From MED-G105 sp039819085 (GTDB taxonomy: Bacteria > Pseudomonadota > Alphaproteobacteria > Caulobacterales > Parvularculaceae), in the NCBI GenBank assembly GCA_039819085.1, contig JBCBSQ010000002.1, positions 62,001 to 126,000 of the forward strand: 64,000 bases of DNA. Reading direction: 5' to 3'. The position numbers and the translations under genes are program-made. The notes under the pieces were generated by a model. The model did no database searches. It was given only the letters and a program-made list of their open reading frames with translations, and had not been told where the DNA came from. Of this stretch, positions 1 to 7,690 are shown piece by piece (position 1 is the first letter of the stretch; each line of letters opens with the position of its first letter).

Positions 1-742
1 AGCAGCGCACCGTCGCTTCGGCGACTTCCTCAACGCTCGCCTGGGTCGGGCATTTCTTGCCGGCGATGACCATGTTCGGCTTAAGGACCGTCCCCTCAAG
101 AGCCACGTCCTGCGCGAAGAGTTCATCGAACAGCGTCTTCAGCGTGAATTCGGTGACGTCGTAGCAGCGCTCAATGTCGTGGTCGCCGTCCATCAGGACT
201 TCCGGCTCCACGATGGGAACGATGTTCGCCTCCTGGCAGAGCGCGGCGTAGCGGGCGAGCGCATGGGCGTTTACTGAAATGCAGTAGCCGGAGGGAATGT
301 CATTGCCGGCGATGTCGATCACCGCCCGCCATTTGGCGAACCGCGCGCCGAGTTCATAGTATTCGGCGAGACGTTCGCGCAGGCCGTCGAGGCCTTCGGT
401 CACCTTTTCGCCTTCGGCACCGGCGAGGTCTTTCGCGCCCTTGTCGACCTTGATGCCCGGGATGGAGCCGGCCGCTTCGATCAACTTGACAAGCGGCGTT
501 CCGTCCGCGGCGTTCTGGCGGATCGTCTCATCAAACAGGATGACGCCGGAGATGTGCTCGCGCATGGCCGTCTCGGTACGGAACAGCATTTCACGATAGT
601 CGCGGCGCGCGTCTTCGATCGACTCAACGCCGATCGAATCGAACCGCTTCTTGATCGTGCTGGTGGATTCGTCCGCGGCGAGAATGCCTTTGCCAGGCGC
701 GGCCATCCGGATCGCGACGTCATTCAGTTGGTCGAGGTTCAT
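1..742 (-). CDS. Fructose-bisphosphate aldolase class I (partial, C-terminus beyond window)
   Basis: Reversible cleavage of fructose 1,6-bisphosphate to two triose phosphates by Schiff-base chemistry in the cytosol. The frame is open from the window edge to an ATG at 742, preceded by a GGGAGAA-type ribosome site. About 247 of the usual 340-350 residues are visible. The N-terminal GKGILAADES motif lies at residues 17-26, and the LKPNM motif carrying the Schiff-base lysine lies near residue 220. It is the last gene of a minus-strand cluster running gap, pgk, YciI-like, aldolase, so it probably shares glycolytic/gluconeogenic expression with them. The identification is secure from the motifs; only the C-terminal tail is unseen. 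Confidence 0.93.
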   Translation of the reverse strand, partial: MNLDQLNDVAIRMAAPGKGILAADESTSTIKKRFDSIGVESIEDARRDYREMLFRTETAMREHISGVILFDETIRQNAADGTPLVKLIEAAGSIPGIKVDKGAKDLAGAEGEKVTEGLDGLRERLAEYYELGARFAKWRAVIDIAGNDIPSGYCISVNAHALARYAALCQEANIVPIVEPEVLMDGDHDIERCYDVTEFTLKTLFDELFAQDVALEGTVLKPNMVIAGKKCPTQASVEEVAEATVRC

Positions 743-760
743 GCCATTTTCTCCCGAAAG

Positions 761-1165
761 TCAGTTTTCGTCATTGACCGAACAGCCGGGCGGCGATTCA
801 GCCACTGCGCCGCGCTGGATGCTCAGTTCACGAAATTCTACAGCGATATAGCCTTGCGAGACCGCAGGGTCCGCTTCAACGCGCGCCCGGACTGCGGCCT
901 CGTCAACACCAACTGCGAAGATCGTCATGCCAAGCGGGGTATCGCCCCGAAGCGCTCCGCCGAGCACGACCATGCACTCTGCGTCGAACGCTTCGTAGAC
1001 GGCGCGATGCGCTTCGACGAGGTCAGGCCGCCCGCTTATCTCAGCGAACTTGTCGCCTGCAAGGTTCAAAACGACAAAGCGCCGCGCGACAGCCTCCGCT
1101 TCCTGCGCGCTGACGCGGCAACTGAAAAGTCCAATAGCCGCGATCAGGAGGAAAATTCTATTCAT
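761..1165 (-). CDS. Exported YciI-like protein
   Basis: The protein has 134 residues. The first 20 or so form a typical Sec signal peptide (MNRIFLLIAAIGLFS, cleavage probably after VSA). The rest resembles the YciI/YCII ferredoxin-like fold: a VVLGG strand near residue 65, then a helix, then an acidic stretch, and a final strand pattern VEFREL near residue 112. YciI-family proteins are normally small cytosolic proteins of unclear function, so an exported copy is unusual. It starts only 4 nt after the pgk stop and ends 18 nt before the aldolase start, so it is clearly within the glycolytic transcription unit. Family assignment is by pattern only and the function is unknown. Confidence 0.72.
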   Translation of the reverse strand: MNRIFLLIAAIGLFSCRVSAQEAEAVARRFVVLNLAGDKFAEISGRPDLVEAHRAVYEAFDAECMVVLGGALRGDTPLGMTIFAVGVDEAAVRARVEADPAVSQGYIAVEFRELSIQRGAVAESPPGCSVNDEN

Positions 1166-1169
1166 CAGA

Positions 1170-2363
1170 CTACGCCTTCAACGCCTCGACGCCCGGCAAT
1201 TCCTTGCCTTCAAGCCATTCAAGGAATGCGCCGCCGGCCGTGGACACATAAGAAAAGTCGTCCGCGACGCCGGCGTGATTCAGCGCCGCCACGGTGTCGC
1301 CCCCGCCCGCGACGGCGGTGAGACCGGCTTCTTTCACACGCTTCGCGGCGTAGCGAGCCGCCTCGACGGTGGCCGTGTCAAAGGGCGGAATCTCGAACGC
1401 GCCAAGCGGGCCGTTCCAGACGAGCGTCTTGGCGCGGTCAATGACGTCGGCGATGCAGTCGACGGTCTCCGGCCCGAGATCGAGGATCATCTGGTCCGCA
1501 GGCGTCGCGTCGGCGGCGACGACCTGCCGATCCGCGCCAGCCTTGAACTCACGGGCGACGACGACGTCCGTTGGCAGAACGATTTCGCAATTGTTCGCGG
1601 CGGCCTGCTCCATGATCTCGCGAGCGGTGTCCGCAAGGTCCGGCTCGCACAGAGACTTGCCCACCGACACGCCCTTCGCGAACAGGAACGTATTCGCCAT
1701 ACCGCCGCCGACAATCAGGGCGTCCGCTTTGGCGACGAGGTTCAGCAGGAGTTCAATCTTGGTGGAAACTTTCGCGCCGCCCACGACCGCGGCGAGCGGC
1801 CGCCGCGGCGCGCCAAGCGCCGCTGCGAGATAGTCAAGCTCGCGCGCCATCGCCTTGCCCGCGGCCGCAGGCAACAGGCGCGCAACGCCTTCAGTAGACG
1901 CATGGGCGCGGTGCGCGGCGGAGAAGGCGTCATTGACGTAGGCTTCGCCATTCGCGGCCAGCGCTTTCGCGAAGTCCGCGTCATTCTTTTCTTCGCCCGA
2001 GTGGTAGCGCGTGTTCTCAAGGACGAGCACGTCGCCGTCGGCCATGGCGGCGACGGCTTCAGCGGCGACGGCGCCAACGCAATCCTCAGCAAACGCCACA
2101 TCCCGGTCCGCGATCTTTGCGAGCGCGGCGGCGACGGGCTTTAATGACATATCGCTGACGCGCTCACCCTTTGGCCGTCCGAAATGCGACAGCAGGATCA
2201 CTTTCGCGCCCTTGTCCGCCAATGCGTTGATCGTCGGGAGGGCGCGCTCAATGCGGGTGGCGTCGGTGACGACGCCGTCCTTCATCGGCACATTGAAGTC
2301 AACGCGCACGAGGACACGTTTACCGGCGACGTCAAGGTCTTCGATTGAACGGTAGGCGGACAT
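1170..2363 (-). CDS. pgk: Phosphoglycerate kinase
   Basis: Transfers phosphate between 1,3-bisphosphoglycerate and ADP in glycolysis. The 397-residue length is normal. Visible family signatures are VLVRVDFNVP near residue 15, LLSHFGRP near residue 53, the VVGGAKVSTK stretch and the C-terminal AGGGDT nucleotide loop. The frame extends upstream to 2402, but I choose the ATG at 2363 because the family begins with a short MSxYRxxxD segment and a GAGGGG ribosome site precedes it. It is read after gap and before the YciI-like gene, on the same strand and with short gaps. Confidence 0.97.
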   Translation of the reverse strand: MSAYRSIEDLDVAGKRVLVRVDFNVPMKDGVVTDATRIERALPTINALADKGAKVILLSHFGRPKGERVSDMSLKPVAAALAKIADRDVAFAEDCVGAVAAEAVAAMADGDVLVLENTRYHSGEEKNDADFAKALAANGEAYVNDAFSAAHRAHASTEGVARLLPAAAGKAMARELDYLAAALGAPRRPLAAVVGGAKVSTKIELLLNLVAKADALIVGGGMANTFLFAKGVSVGKSLCEPDLADTAREIMEQAAANNCEIVLPTDVVVAREFKAGADRQVVAADATPADQMILDLGPETVDCIADVIDRAKTLVWNGPLGAFEIPPFDTATVEAARYAAKRVKEAGLTAVAGGGDTVAALNHAGVADDFSYVSTAGGAFLEWLEGKELPGVEALKA

Positions 2364-2420
2364 TACAAGCTGTCCCCTCAATGCGAAAGCGTCGCCCGTC
2401 AAAACGCGCGCCGCGCGGCG

Positions 2421-3428
2421 TTACAGATACTTCGCCATTTCAAGGGCGGTGTCGGACATCCGCGTGGAGAAGCCCCACTCATTGTCGTACCAGGAGAGGA
2501 CGCGGACGAGCTTGCCCTCCAGAACCTGCGTCTGGGCCGACGCGAAATAGGACGAATGCGGATCGTGATTGAAATCCATGGAGACGAGCGGCTCGTCCGT
2601 CACGCCGAGAACCCCTTTCAGCGATCCTTGCGAGGCTTCAAGCATCACTGCGTTCACTTCCTCCACCGTCGTATCGCGCGAGGGCGTCACGACGAGGTCA
2701 ACAACGGAAACGTTCGGCGTCGGCACGCGGATGGACGAGCCGTCGAGCTTGCCCTGCAGGTGCGGCAGGACGAGGCCGACCGCCTTCGCCGCGCCGGTCG
2801 AGGTCGGGATCATCGACGAGGCGGCCGCCCGCGCGCGGTAAAGATCCTTATGCATTGTATCGAGCGTCGGCTGGTCGCCGGTGTACGAATGGATCGTCGT
2901 CATGTAGCCGCGCTCTATCCCCACGGTGTCCGACAACACCTTCGCGACGGGGGCGAGGCAGTTCGTGGTGCACGACGCGTTTGAGACGACAACGTCGTCC
3001 GCGCCAAGAGTGTCGTGATTGACGCCATAGACGATCGTCTTGTCGGCGTTCTTCGCCGGCGCGGAGACGAGAACGCGCTTCGCCCCGCCGGAGAGATGGG
3101 CCGAGGCCTTCTCCTTGTCGGCGAAAATACCCGTGCATTCAAAAACGATGTCGACGCCAAGATCGCCCCAGGGGAGCTTTGCAGGATCGCGCTCCGCGAA
3201 CACCTTCATTGGCCCCGCGCCGGCGTCGATTGTATCGGCGGTCGTTTTCACTTCGCCCGGAAACCGGCCGTGAATCGAATCAAAGCGCAGCAGATGCGCA
3301 TTCGTCTCGACCGGACCGAGGTCGTTGATCGCGGCGACCTCGATATCCTTCCGGCCATGCTCGATTATCGACCGCAATGTGAGGCGGCCAATTCGGCCAA
3401 ATCCATTGACGCCAACGCGGACGGTCAT
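2421..3428 (-). CDS. gap: Glyceraldehyde-3-phosphate dehydrogenase, type I
   Basis: Oxidative phosphorylation of glyceraldehyde 3-phosphate to 1,3-bisphosphoglycerate with NAD. The 335 residues begin with the Rossmann motif VGVNGFGRIGRL. The catalytic cysteine is in the SNASCTTNC motif in the middle of the chain, and the Q-G-K-L-D-G-S-S region follows. The frame stays open far upstream to 3836, but the ATG at 3428 has an AGGAG ribosome site and gives the usual family length. It is the promoter-proximal gene of the gap-pgk-YciI-like-aldolase cluster. Transketolase, often adjacent in related bacteria, is not here. Confidence 0.97.
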   Translation of the reverse strand: MTVRVGVNGFGRIGRLTLRSIIEHGRKDIEVAAINDLGPVETNAHLLRFDSIHGRFPGEVKTTADTIDAGAGPMKVFAERDPAKLPWGDLGVDIVFECTGIFADKEKASAHLSGGAKRVLVSAPAKNADKTIVYGVNHDTLGADDVVVSNASCTTNCLAPVAKVLSDTVGIERGYMTTIHSYTGDQPTLDTMHKDLYRARAAASSMIPTSTGAAKAVGLVLPHLQGKLDGSSIRVPTPNVSVVDLVVTPSRDTTVEEVNAVMLEASQGSLKGVLGVTDEPLVSMDFNHDPHSSYFASAQTQVLEGKLVRVLSWYDNEWGFSTRMSDTALEMAKYL

Positions 3429-3821
3429 GTCACTACTCCTGTCTACCGCGTCCTCGGCCGCCGTCGAGCGGGGCGATGACGACGGTGCGCGAGCGCGCGA
3501 ATCCGCGCGATCTGCGGCTATTTCTTGAATGATCGCCGGTCTATTGCCGGCCCGGCGTCGCCCGGTCAAGTCGCGCCGCGCCAATTGCGACGCTGGACTT
3601 ATGAGCCGACCTCCCTCAGTTTCAGAAGCGTCGCCTCGCCGTCCGTTGCGGTCCGCCGCCGCGGCGGGCCGACGGCCGAGCTTGACGCGGCGACGCCGTC
3701 CCTGATGGCATGGCCTTTTACTGGCGTCAGGAAAGCTTAAAGGCGTCAGGAAAGCTAATGGCGTCAGGTAAAAAGACGCCGGGAAGTCGAAGGCGTCAGG
3801 AACCAGAAGCGAAGCGATCCC
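3429..3821. other. Gene-free divergent region between gap and the DUF4164-like gene
   Basis: No credible gene is seen in these 393 bases. The stretch must contain the promoter of gap (minus strand) and that of the zapA pair (plus strand). Its right-hand end carries the GGCGTCAGG repeats described separately. The open frames that cross it lack family signatures. Confidence 0.6.
3723..3800. repeat. Four copies of GGCGTCAGG upstream of the zapA pair
   Basis: The 9-mer GGCGTCAGG occurs at 3723, 3742, 3760 and 3792. The first two copies are followed by AAAGCT, giving nearly identical units 18-19 bp apart. The array ends about 20 bp before the GTG start of the next gene. The function is unknown; it may be replication-slippage product or a cluster of regulator sites. 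Confidence 0.7.
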
Positions 3822-4217
3822 GTGACGCAGCCGCACCAGTCATCCAAGCCGCCGGCGGACCCGACCGCTGAAGACGCCTCTATGCGCGGCGAGGAGACCG
3901 CCGCAGCCGCGGAGGCGGACTCAAGATCGGCGCTTGAGACGGCTGATCCCGCAACGCCTGATCCGGCGGGCGTCGGCGCGGAGCATGACCGCCCCCTTGA
4001 CGCGGCGTTTGATCGGCTGGCGGCGGCGATCGACATCCTGGAGGCCAAGCTTGATCGGCGCGCGGACGAGAACCACGATCTGAAGGATGCAGCCGCCGCC
4101 GCGCGCCGCGAAGCGCACGCGGCCCGCGCCGCCGCAACGCGCGCCCGCGAGGAGGTCGAGGCCGCTATGGCGCAAGTTCAGGCGATCCTGGCCGAAGTCG
4201 AATCAGGTTCGGAGTAG
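3822..4217 (+). CDS. DUF4164-like coiled-coil protein preceding ZapA
   Basis: This is a small acidic and alanine-rich protein of 131 residues. The N-terminal 55 residues are low-complexity and probably disordered. From about residue 60 to the end it is a continuous helical heptad pattern (LDAAFDRLAAAIDILEAKL, then an Ala/Arg/Glu-rich coil). A small coiled-coil gene directly before zapA is common in alphaproteobacteria, where it is usually labelled DUF4164 or hypothetical. It stops 5 nt before zapA, so the two are almost certainly cotranscribed, which suggests a link to division. The start is a GTG at 3822; an ATG at 3882 is an alternative that would remove much of the disordered part. Confidence 0.7.
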   Translation: MTQPHQSSKPPADPTAEDASMRGEETAAAAEADSRSALETADPATPDPAGVGAEHDRPLDAAFDRLAAAIDILEAKLDRRADENHDLKDAAAAARREAHAARAAATRAREEVEAAMAQVQAILAEVESGSE

Positions 4218-4222
4218 CGCGA

Positions 4223-4555
4223 ATGGCACGGGTCGAAATCCAGGTGAACGGCCGGCCGTACAAGGTCACTTGCGAGGACGGGCAGGAGCGCCGCCTCGCC
4301 GAACTGGCGCGATATCTTGACCGCCACGTCATTGAACTCGCCGAAAGCCTCGGTCAGATCGGCGAGGCCCGGCTCCTGCTGCTCGCCGCGCTGACGGTCT
4401 GCGACGAACTCTTCGAGACCCGCGCGCGCCTCGCCGCTGCGCAGACAGCCACCGAGCCGCTCAATGCGGACAACGTCGCCGACGCCGAACAGCGGATAGA
4501 TGCGGCGCGCGCGCGTATCGAGTCGCTCTCAGAGACGCTGCACGACAGCGCTTGA
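4223..4555 (+). CDS. zapA: Cell division protein ZapA
   Basis: ZapA binds FtsZ and bundles protofilaments at the division ring. The protein has 110 residues. The N-terminal part (VEIQVNGRPYKVTCEDGQE, then a helix with LAxYLDRHV) is the classic ZapA globular domain, and residues 75-110 form the C-terminal coiled coil used for tetramerisation. It lies 5 nt after the small coiled-coil gene. In many relatives a 6S RNA and a 5-formyltetrahydrofolate cyclo-ligase gene follow; neither is visible here. Confidence 0.92.
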   Translation: MARVEIQVNGRPYKVTCEDGQERRLAELARYLDRHVIELAESLGQIGEARLLLLAALTVCDELFETRARLAAAQTATEPLNADNVADAEQRIDAARARIESLSETLHDSA

Positions 4556-4591
4556 ACCTCGCGCGCCAATTTTCAGAACGCCTGTCGACGT

Positions 4592-4630
4592 CGCTCTTGC
4601 GCCGCTCTTACTGCGCTCTTACTGCGCTCG
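4592..4630. repeat. Short 11-bp tandem repeat between zapA and hisN
   Basis: The unit CGCTCTTACTG occurs at 4603 and 4614, flanked by degenerate copies starting at 4592 and 4625. It sits between the convergent ends of zapA and the histidinol-phosphatase gene. A 9-bp repeat (GGCGCAACT twice) follows directly. Confidence 0.7.
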
Positions 4631-4648
4631 GCGGCGCAACTGGCGCAA

Positions 4649-5458
4649 CTAGTGGGCGGCGATGACTGCGAGCGTTTCCTTCAGAAGCTGATCGCTGGCG
4701 GCGGCCAGGATCTCTCCGCGCCCGTCCGATCCAACAGGATCGCCGCGCCAGTTCGACGCGACCCCGCCGGCGCCTTCGATTACCGGAAGTAGCGCCGCAT
4801 AGTCGTGACGCTGAAGACCCGCCTCCATTACGAGATCCAGTTCGCCGAGCGCCAGCAGGGCGTAGCCATAAGCGTCATACCCGAACCGCGTCAGGCGGGC
4901 CTTGGAGGAGACCGCCTCGAACGCGCGCGCCTCAGCGTCGCTAAAATACTCCGTACCACGCGGGTCGGTTGTCGTGGCCCGCGCGTCAGCCAAGCTGACG
5001 CAATCGCCGACGCGCGCCGTCCGCGCCACGCCGGCGCGGCGATAAAGGCACGCCTTCCCATCGCCTATCCAGCGTTCATCCGTAAACGGCTGGTCAATCA
5101 CGCCCAACACCGGTTCGTCGTCGCGTTCAAAGGCGATGAGCGTCGCCCAGGTCGGCGCGCCGCAAATGAACGCGCGCGTCCCGTCAACCGGATCAAGCAC
5201 CCAGCGCTCGCGGGCGTCAGGGCGCGTTTCGCCGAATTCTTCGCCGAGGACGCCATGGTCCGGATAGACAGTTTCAATGAGCGCGCGCTGCGCCCTCTCC
5301 GCCTCGCGGTCCGCATCGGTGACCGGATCGAAGCGGTGACCATCCTTGACGTCAATTGCGGCGCCGGCGCGAAACCGGACCAGGGTTTCGCTGCGCGCGA
5401 CGTCAGCGAGACGTTCAGCGAACGTCGTAAATTCCTGGAGCTCAGCGGCCATGATCAT
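4649..5458 (-). CDS. hisN: Histidinol-phosphatase of the inositol monophosphatase family
   Basis: Likely hydrolyses histidinol phosphate to histidinol, the penultimate step of histidine synthesis, using two or three metal ions. The protein has 269 residues. The metal-binding motifs are GEEFGE near residue 75 and DPVDGTRAF near residue 93, followed by the CGAPTWATLIA stretch that is characteristic of the HisN subgroup rather than of SuhB-type inositol phosphatases. The third metal ligand region reads RHDYAALLPVIEGAGG. A second ATG six bases downstream (5452) is an equally possible start. No other histidine gene is adjacent. Confidence 0.88.
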   Translation of the reverse strand: MIMAAELQEFTTFAERLADVARSETLVRFRAGAAIDVKDGHRFDPVTDADREAERAQRALIETVYPDHGVLGEEFGETRPDARERWVLDPVDGTRAFICGAPTWATLIAFERDDEPVLGVIDQPFTDERWIGDGKACLYRRAGVARTARVGDCVSLADARATTTDPRGTEYFSDAEARAFEAVSSKARLTRFGYDAYGYALLALGELDLVMEAGLQRHDYAALLPVIEGAGGVASNWRGDPVGSDGRGEILAAASDQLLKETLAVIAAH

Positions 5459-5551
5459 TCGTCGAACATGGCGGCGGACGGACCGCGCGTAAAGCGCCCT
5501 TTTGCGCTCATGCGCGTCTCGTCCGTCTCGTCAGGCGCGGATCGCCGGTGT

Positions 5552-5947
5552 TCAGGCGTCGCCGGACATCGCCTTGGCGAGATCAAGCAGCCGGCGGCGC
5601 GGCTCTTCGTTCAGGCGATAATAGGCGCGAACAAGATCAATCGTATCCTTGTTCTGGAACACGTCCGCGGGCGCGGCGTTGTGCGCATGAACGCCATTGG
5701 TCCGAACTTCGCCGGTCGGCGCTTCGTGGGCTTCCGCGCCCTCGAAAAAGTACGAGACCGGCACATCCAGAGCGCGGGACAGAGCCCACAGCCGTGAGGC
5801 CGAGATGCGGTTGGCGCCGCTTTCGTACTTCTGGATTTGCTGGAACCGGATTGAGACCGCTTCGGCGAGCTTTTGCTGGGTCAGTCCGAGCAAACGACGC
5901 CGCTGGCGCAGGCGCTTGCCGACATGCAGATCGATTGGGTGCGTCAT
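5552..5947 (-). CDS. XRE-family transcriptional regulator, PraR-like
   Basis: The protein has 131 residues. Residues 8-65 form a Cro/cI helix-turn-helix (GKRLRQRRRLLGLTQQKLA, then FQQIQKYESGANRISASRL). This wording matches the alphaproteobacterial PraR-type subgroup, in which PraR regulates quorum sensing and biofilm genes in rhizobia. Residues 70-131 are a linker and a short helical C-terminus (LVRAYYRLNEEPRRRLLDLAKAM) probably used for dimerisation. A strong GGGAGGAAAGG ribosome site precedes the ATG at 5947. It stands alone. The DNA target is unknown, but the window contains palindromes it could be tested on. Confidence 0.85.
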   Translation of the reverse strand: MTHPIDLHVGKRLRQRRRLLGLTQQKLAEAVSIRFQQIQKYESGANRISASRLWALSRALDVPVSYFFEGAEAHEAPTGEVRTNGVHAHNAAPADVFQNKDTIDLVRAYYRLNEEPRRRLLDLAKAMSGDA

Positions 5948-6093
5948 CTTGCCTTTCCTCCCTTAGGACGCTCGAGCGAAAGGCGAATGAGCCGCCGCCG
6001 CTTCGTGTCGCAGGAGGTATAGGCAAGCTCCGTGCCGGAGCCTCTCAAGTCACTGATTTTGAATTCATTTTTCCCGTTAAAGAGACACCCCGA

Positions 6094-7392
6094 TTAATCG
6101 ATCATTTTCGCCGACCGCAACCAGAACTCCTCATCGAAGCCCGGCATCTCCAGATTGGCGACGAACTGTCTCGTCGCCGCGGTCCAGGAGAAATTCTCCG
6201 CCCATTCTCGGCAAACCGCCGGATCGCGGTGTTCGAGCGCGGCGAGGCAGGCGGTCTTCAGATCCTCATCAAGCGCGCCGCACTCTTTCGGCGCGCCCTT
6301 CAGAATATCGATCGGGCCCCGGACAGGATACGCCGCCACCGGCGCGCCGCACGCGAGCGCCTCCACGTTCACAAGGCCAAAGGTGTCCGTGCGCGATGGA
6401 AAGACAAACACGTCACTCGCCTGATAGGCGGCGGTGAGATCTTCTCCATATTTCGGACCGACAAACTTTGCGTCCTTGTACTTCGCCTCCAACTCGGCGC
6501 GCTGCGGGCCGTCGCCGACGATCACTTTCGTCCCCGGCAGGTCGAGATCCAGCAGGTCCTCCATGCTCTTCTCGACCGCGATGCGGCCGACATAGAGCCA
6601 GATGGGCTTCTCGAACGCGTCGAACACGTCGCTGTCGCCAAGCTGAAAGGCGTCAAGGTCGACGCCTCGCGGCCACAGTCGCATGTTCTGAAATCCGCGT
6701 TCCGCCATCTCCTCCATGACGCCAGGCGTCGCGACCATCATCGCTTCGCCATCCTTGTGGAAATCACGCAGGACCGCATACCCCCATGACAAGGGCGCGC
6801 CGGTCCGTGCGTTCACGTATTCGGCGAACCGGGTGTGGAAGCTGGTCGTGAACGGATAGCGCCGCCTCTTGCAGAATCGTCTGGCGGCGCGGCCGATCGG
6901 CCCTTCCGTGGCGATATGGACCGCATCCGGCTTAAACTCGTTCAGGAGTTTTGCGACCTTTCGGTTCGGCAGGATCGCGAGCTTGATTTCCGGATAAGTC
7001 GGCATCGGCGCGGACACGAACAAATCCGGCGTGATGTACAGCACCTCATTGCCGAATTCCGTCAGGACTTCGCCAAGCGTCTCGAGTGTGCGGACGACGC
7101 CGTTGATCTGCGGCTTCCACGCGTCGGTCGCGATCGCGATCCTGATCCCGGAACGCCCTGTCGGCATCTGAAAGCGTTGTTTGGGGCGCGTCAGCCGACC
7201 AACGCCTGACCGAATCTTCCGCAAGCGGCCGGTCTTTGCGTCGGCCTCGTCCAAACCATCGCGGGACGCATCGTCTTGCGGCGCGCCCTCCAACCCGCCG
7301 TCGGTGACAACGTCTGGCGCTTGCGCAAGTTCCTGGTCAGACGTGTCGACTTGGCCTGCCGCGCCGGGGCGACGGGACGTTTCTTCGGTCAT
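6094..7392 (-). CDS. GT4-family glycosyltransferase
   Basis: The protein has 432 residues. After an unusual hydrophilic N-terminal extension of about 80 residues, the catalytic part begins with IRIAIATDAWKPQINGVVRT, typical of the GT4 group that includes SqdX/MgtA-type glycolipid synthases and PimB-like mannosyltransferases. The second Rossmann domain shows LYVGRIAVEKS (donor phosphate region), VIVGDGPQ, and the EX7E region FPSRTDTFGLVNVEALACG. The most likely job is transfer of a nucleotide-activated sugar to a membrane lipid, consistent with its subgroup, but neither donor nor acceptor can be read from sequence. It is monocistronic, with its promoter facing the palindrome/sRNA region. Confidence 0.88.
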   Translation of the reverse strand: MTEETSRRPGAAGQVDTSDQELAQAPDVVTDGGLEGAPQDDASRDGLDEADAKTGRLRKIRSGVGRLTRPKQRFQMPTGRSGIRIAIATDAWKPQINGVVRTLETLGEVLTEFGNEVLYITPDLFVSAPMPTYPEIKLAILPNRKVAKLLNEFKPDAVHIATEGPIGRAARRFCKRRRYPFTTSFHTRFAEYVNARTGAPLSWGYAVLRDFHKDGEAMMVATPGVMEEMAERGFQNMRLWPRGVDLDAFQLGDSDVFDAFEKPIWLYVGRIAVEKSMEDLLDLDLPGTKVIVGDGPQRAELEAKYKDAKFVGPKYGEDLTAAYQASDVFVFPSRTDTFGLVNVEALACGAPVAAYPVRGPIDILKGAPKECGALDEDLKTACLAALEHRDPAVCREWAENFSWTAATRQFVANLEMPGFDEEFWLRSAKMID

Positions 7393-7486
7393 TAAGGTCT
7401 CAAATGCGGCGGCGGCGCGCCTGTCTGCGCGAGACGCGGCCGATACGGGAAAAAAAGGCGCGAAACAAGAGCGGGCGCGCGCCGGA

Positions 7487-7510
7487 ATATTTGGTCAAAC
7501 GACCAAATAT
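7487..7510. promoter_or_regulatory. Perfect 10+10 bp palindrome, candidate operator
   Basis: ATATTTGGTC is followed by a 4-base centre (AAAC) and then its exact reverse complement. The site is AT-rich in a GC-rich genome. It lies about 95 bp upstream of the glycosyltransferase start on one side and about 25 bp upstream of the -35 element of the candidate sRNA on the other, which suits a regulator of either or both. It lacks a following T-run, so it is not a simple terminator. Confidence 0.65.
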
Positions 7511-7569
7511 CTTGCTGCATTGCAAAATTAATTGTTGCGCCGCAAAAATCAGCCAGCTACTCTTTCTTT

Positions 7570-7650
7570 GCGGCGTTTCCTACGCCGCTGCCCTTCTTGG
7601 GCGTTTCCTCCCTACGACTTGCCGCGAGGCTCAGCCTCGCGGCTTTTTTT
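7570..7650 (+). ncRNA. Candidate small RNA with anti-Shine-Dalgarno loops
   Basis: A possible sigma-70 promoter (TTGCGC at 7535-7540, 17 bp, TACTCT at 7558-7563) would start transcription at about 7570. The predicted RNA begins with a perfect 7-bp hairpin (7570-7588) whose loop is UUCCU, then a second hairpin GCCC-UUCUU-GGGC (7590-7602), then a single-stranded UUUCCUCCCU stretch, then a strong intrinsic terminator. C/U-rich anti-Shine-Dalgarno motifs displayed in loops are a hallmark of several alphaproteobacterial regulatory sRNAs. No protein frame with a start signal fits here. The 5' end is inferred, and it is not a named family that I can identify with certainty. Confidence 0.7.
7621..7650 (+). 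terminator. Strong intrinsic terminator of the candidate sRNA
   Basis: A perfect 10-bp GC-rich stem (GCCGCGAGGC, loop TCA, GCCTCGCGGC) is followed directly by seven T. It reads on the plus strand only; the minus strand has no T-run after the stem. Confidence 0.92.
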
Positions 7651-7690
7651 ATTTCGTCGCAGTACATTGGCTGGTGATGTCGCAAGAAGT

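Noticed and set aside
1050..2144. 364-codon open frame antisense to pgk
   Set aside because: It is fully contained opposite a gene with unmistakable PGK motifs and encodes low-complexity basic sequence.
2364..2402. Upstream extension of pgk (13 residues)
   Set aside because: The extension is not typical of the family, and the ribosome site fits the ATG at 2363.
4556..4648. 6S RNA expected after zapA
   Set aside because: The interval is only 93 bp, contains short tandem repeats, and shows no extended 6S-like stem with a central bubble.
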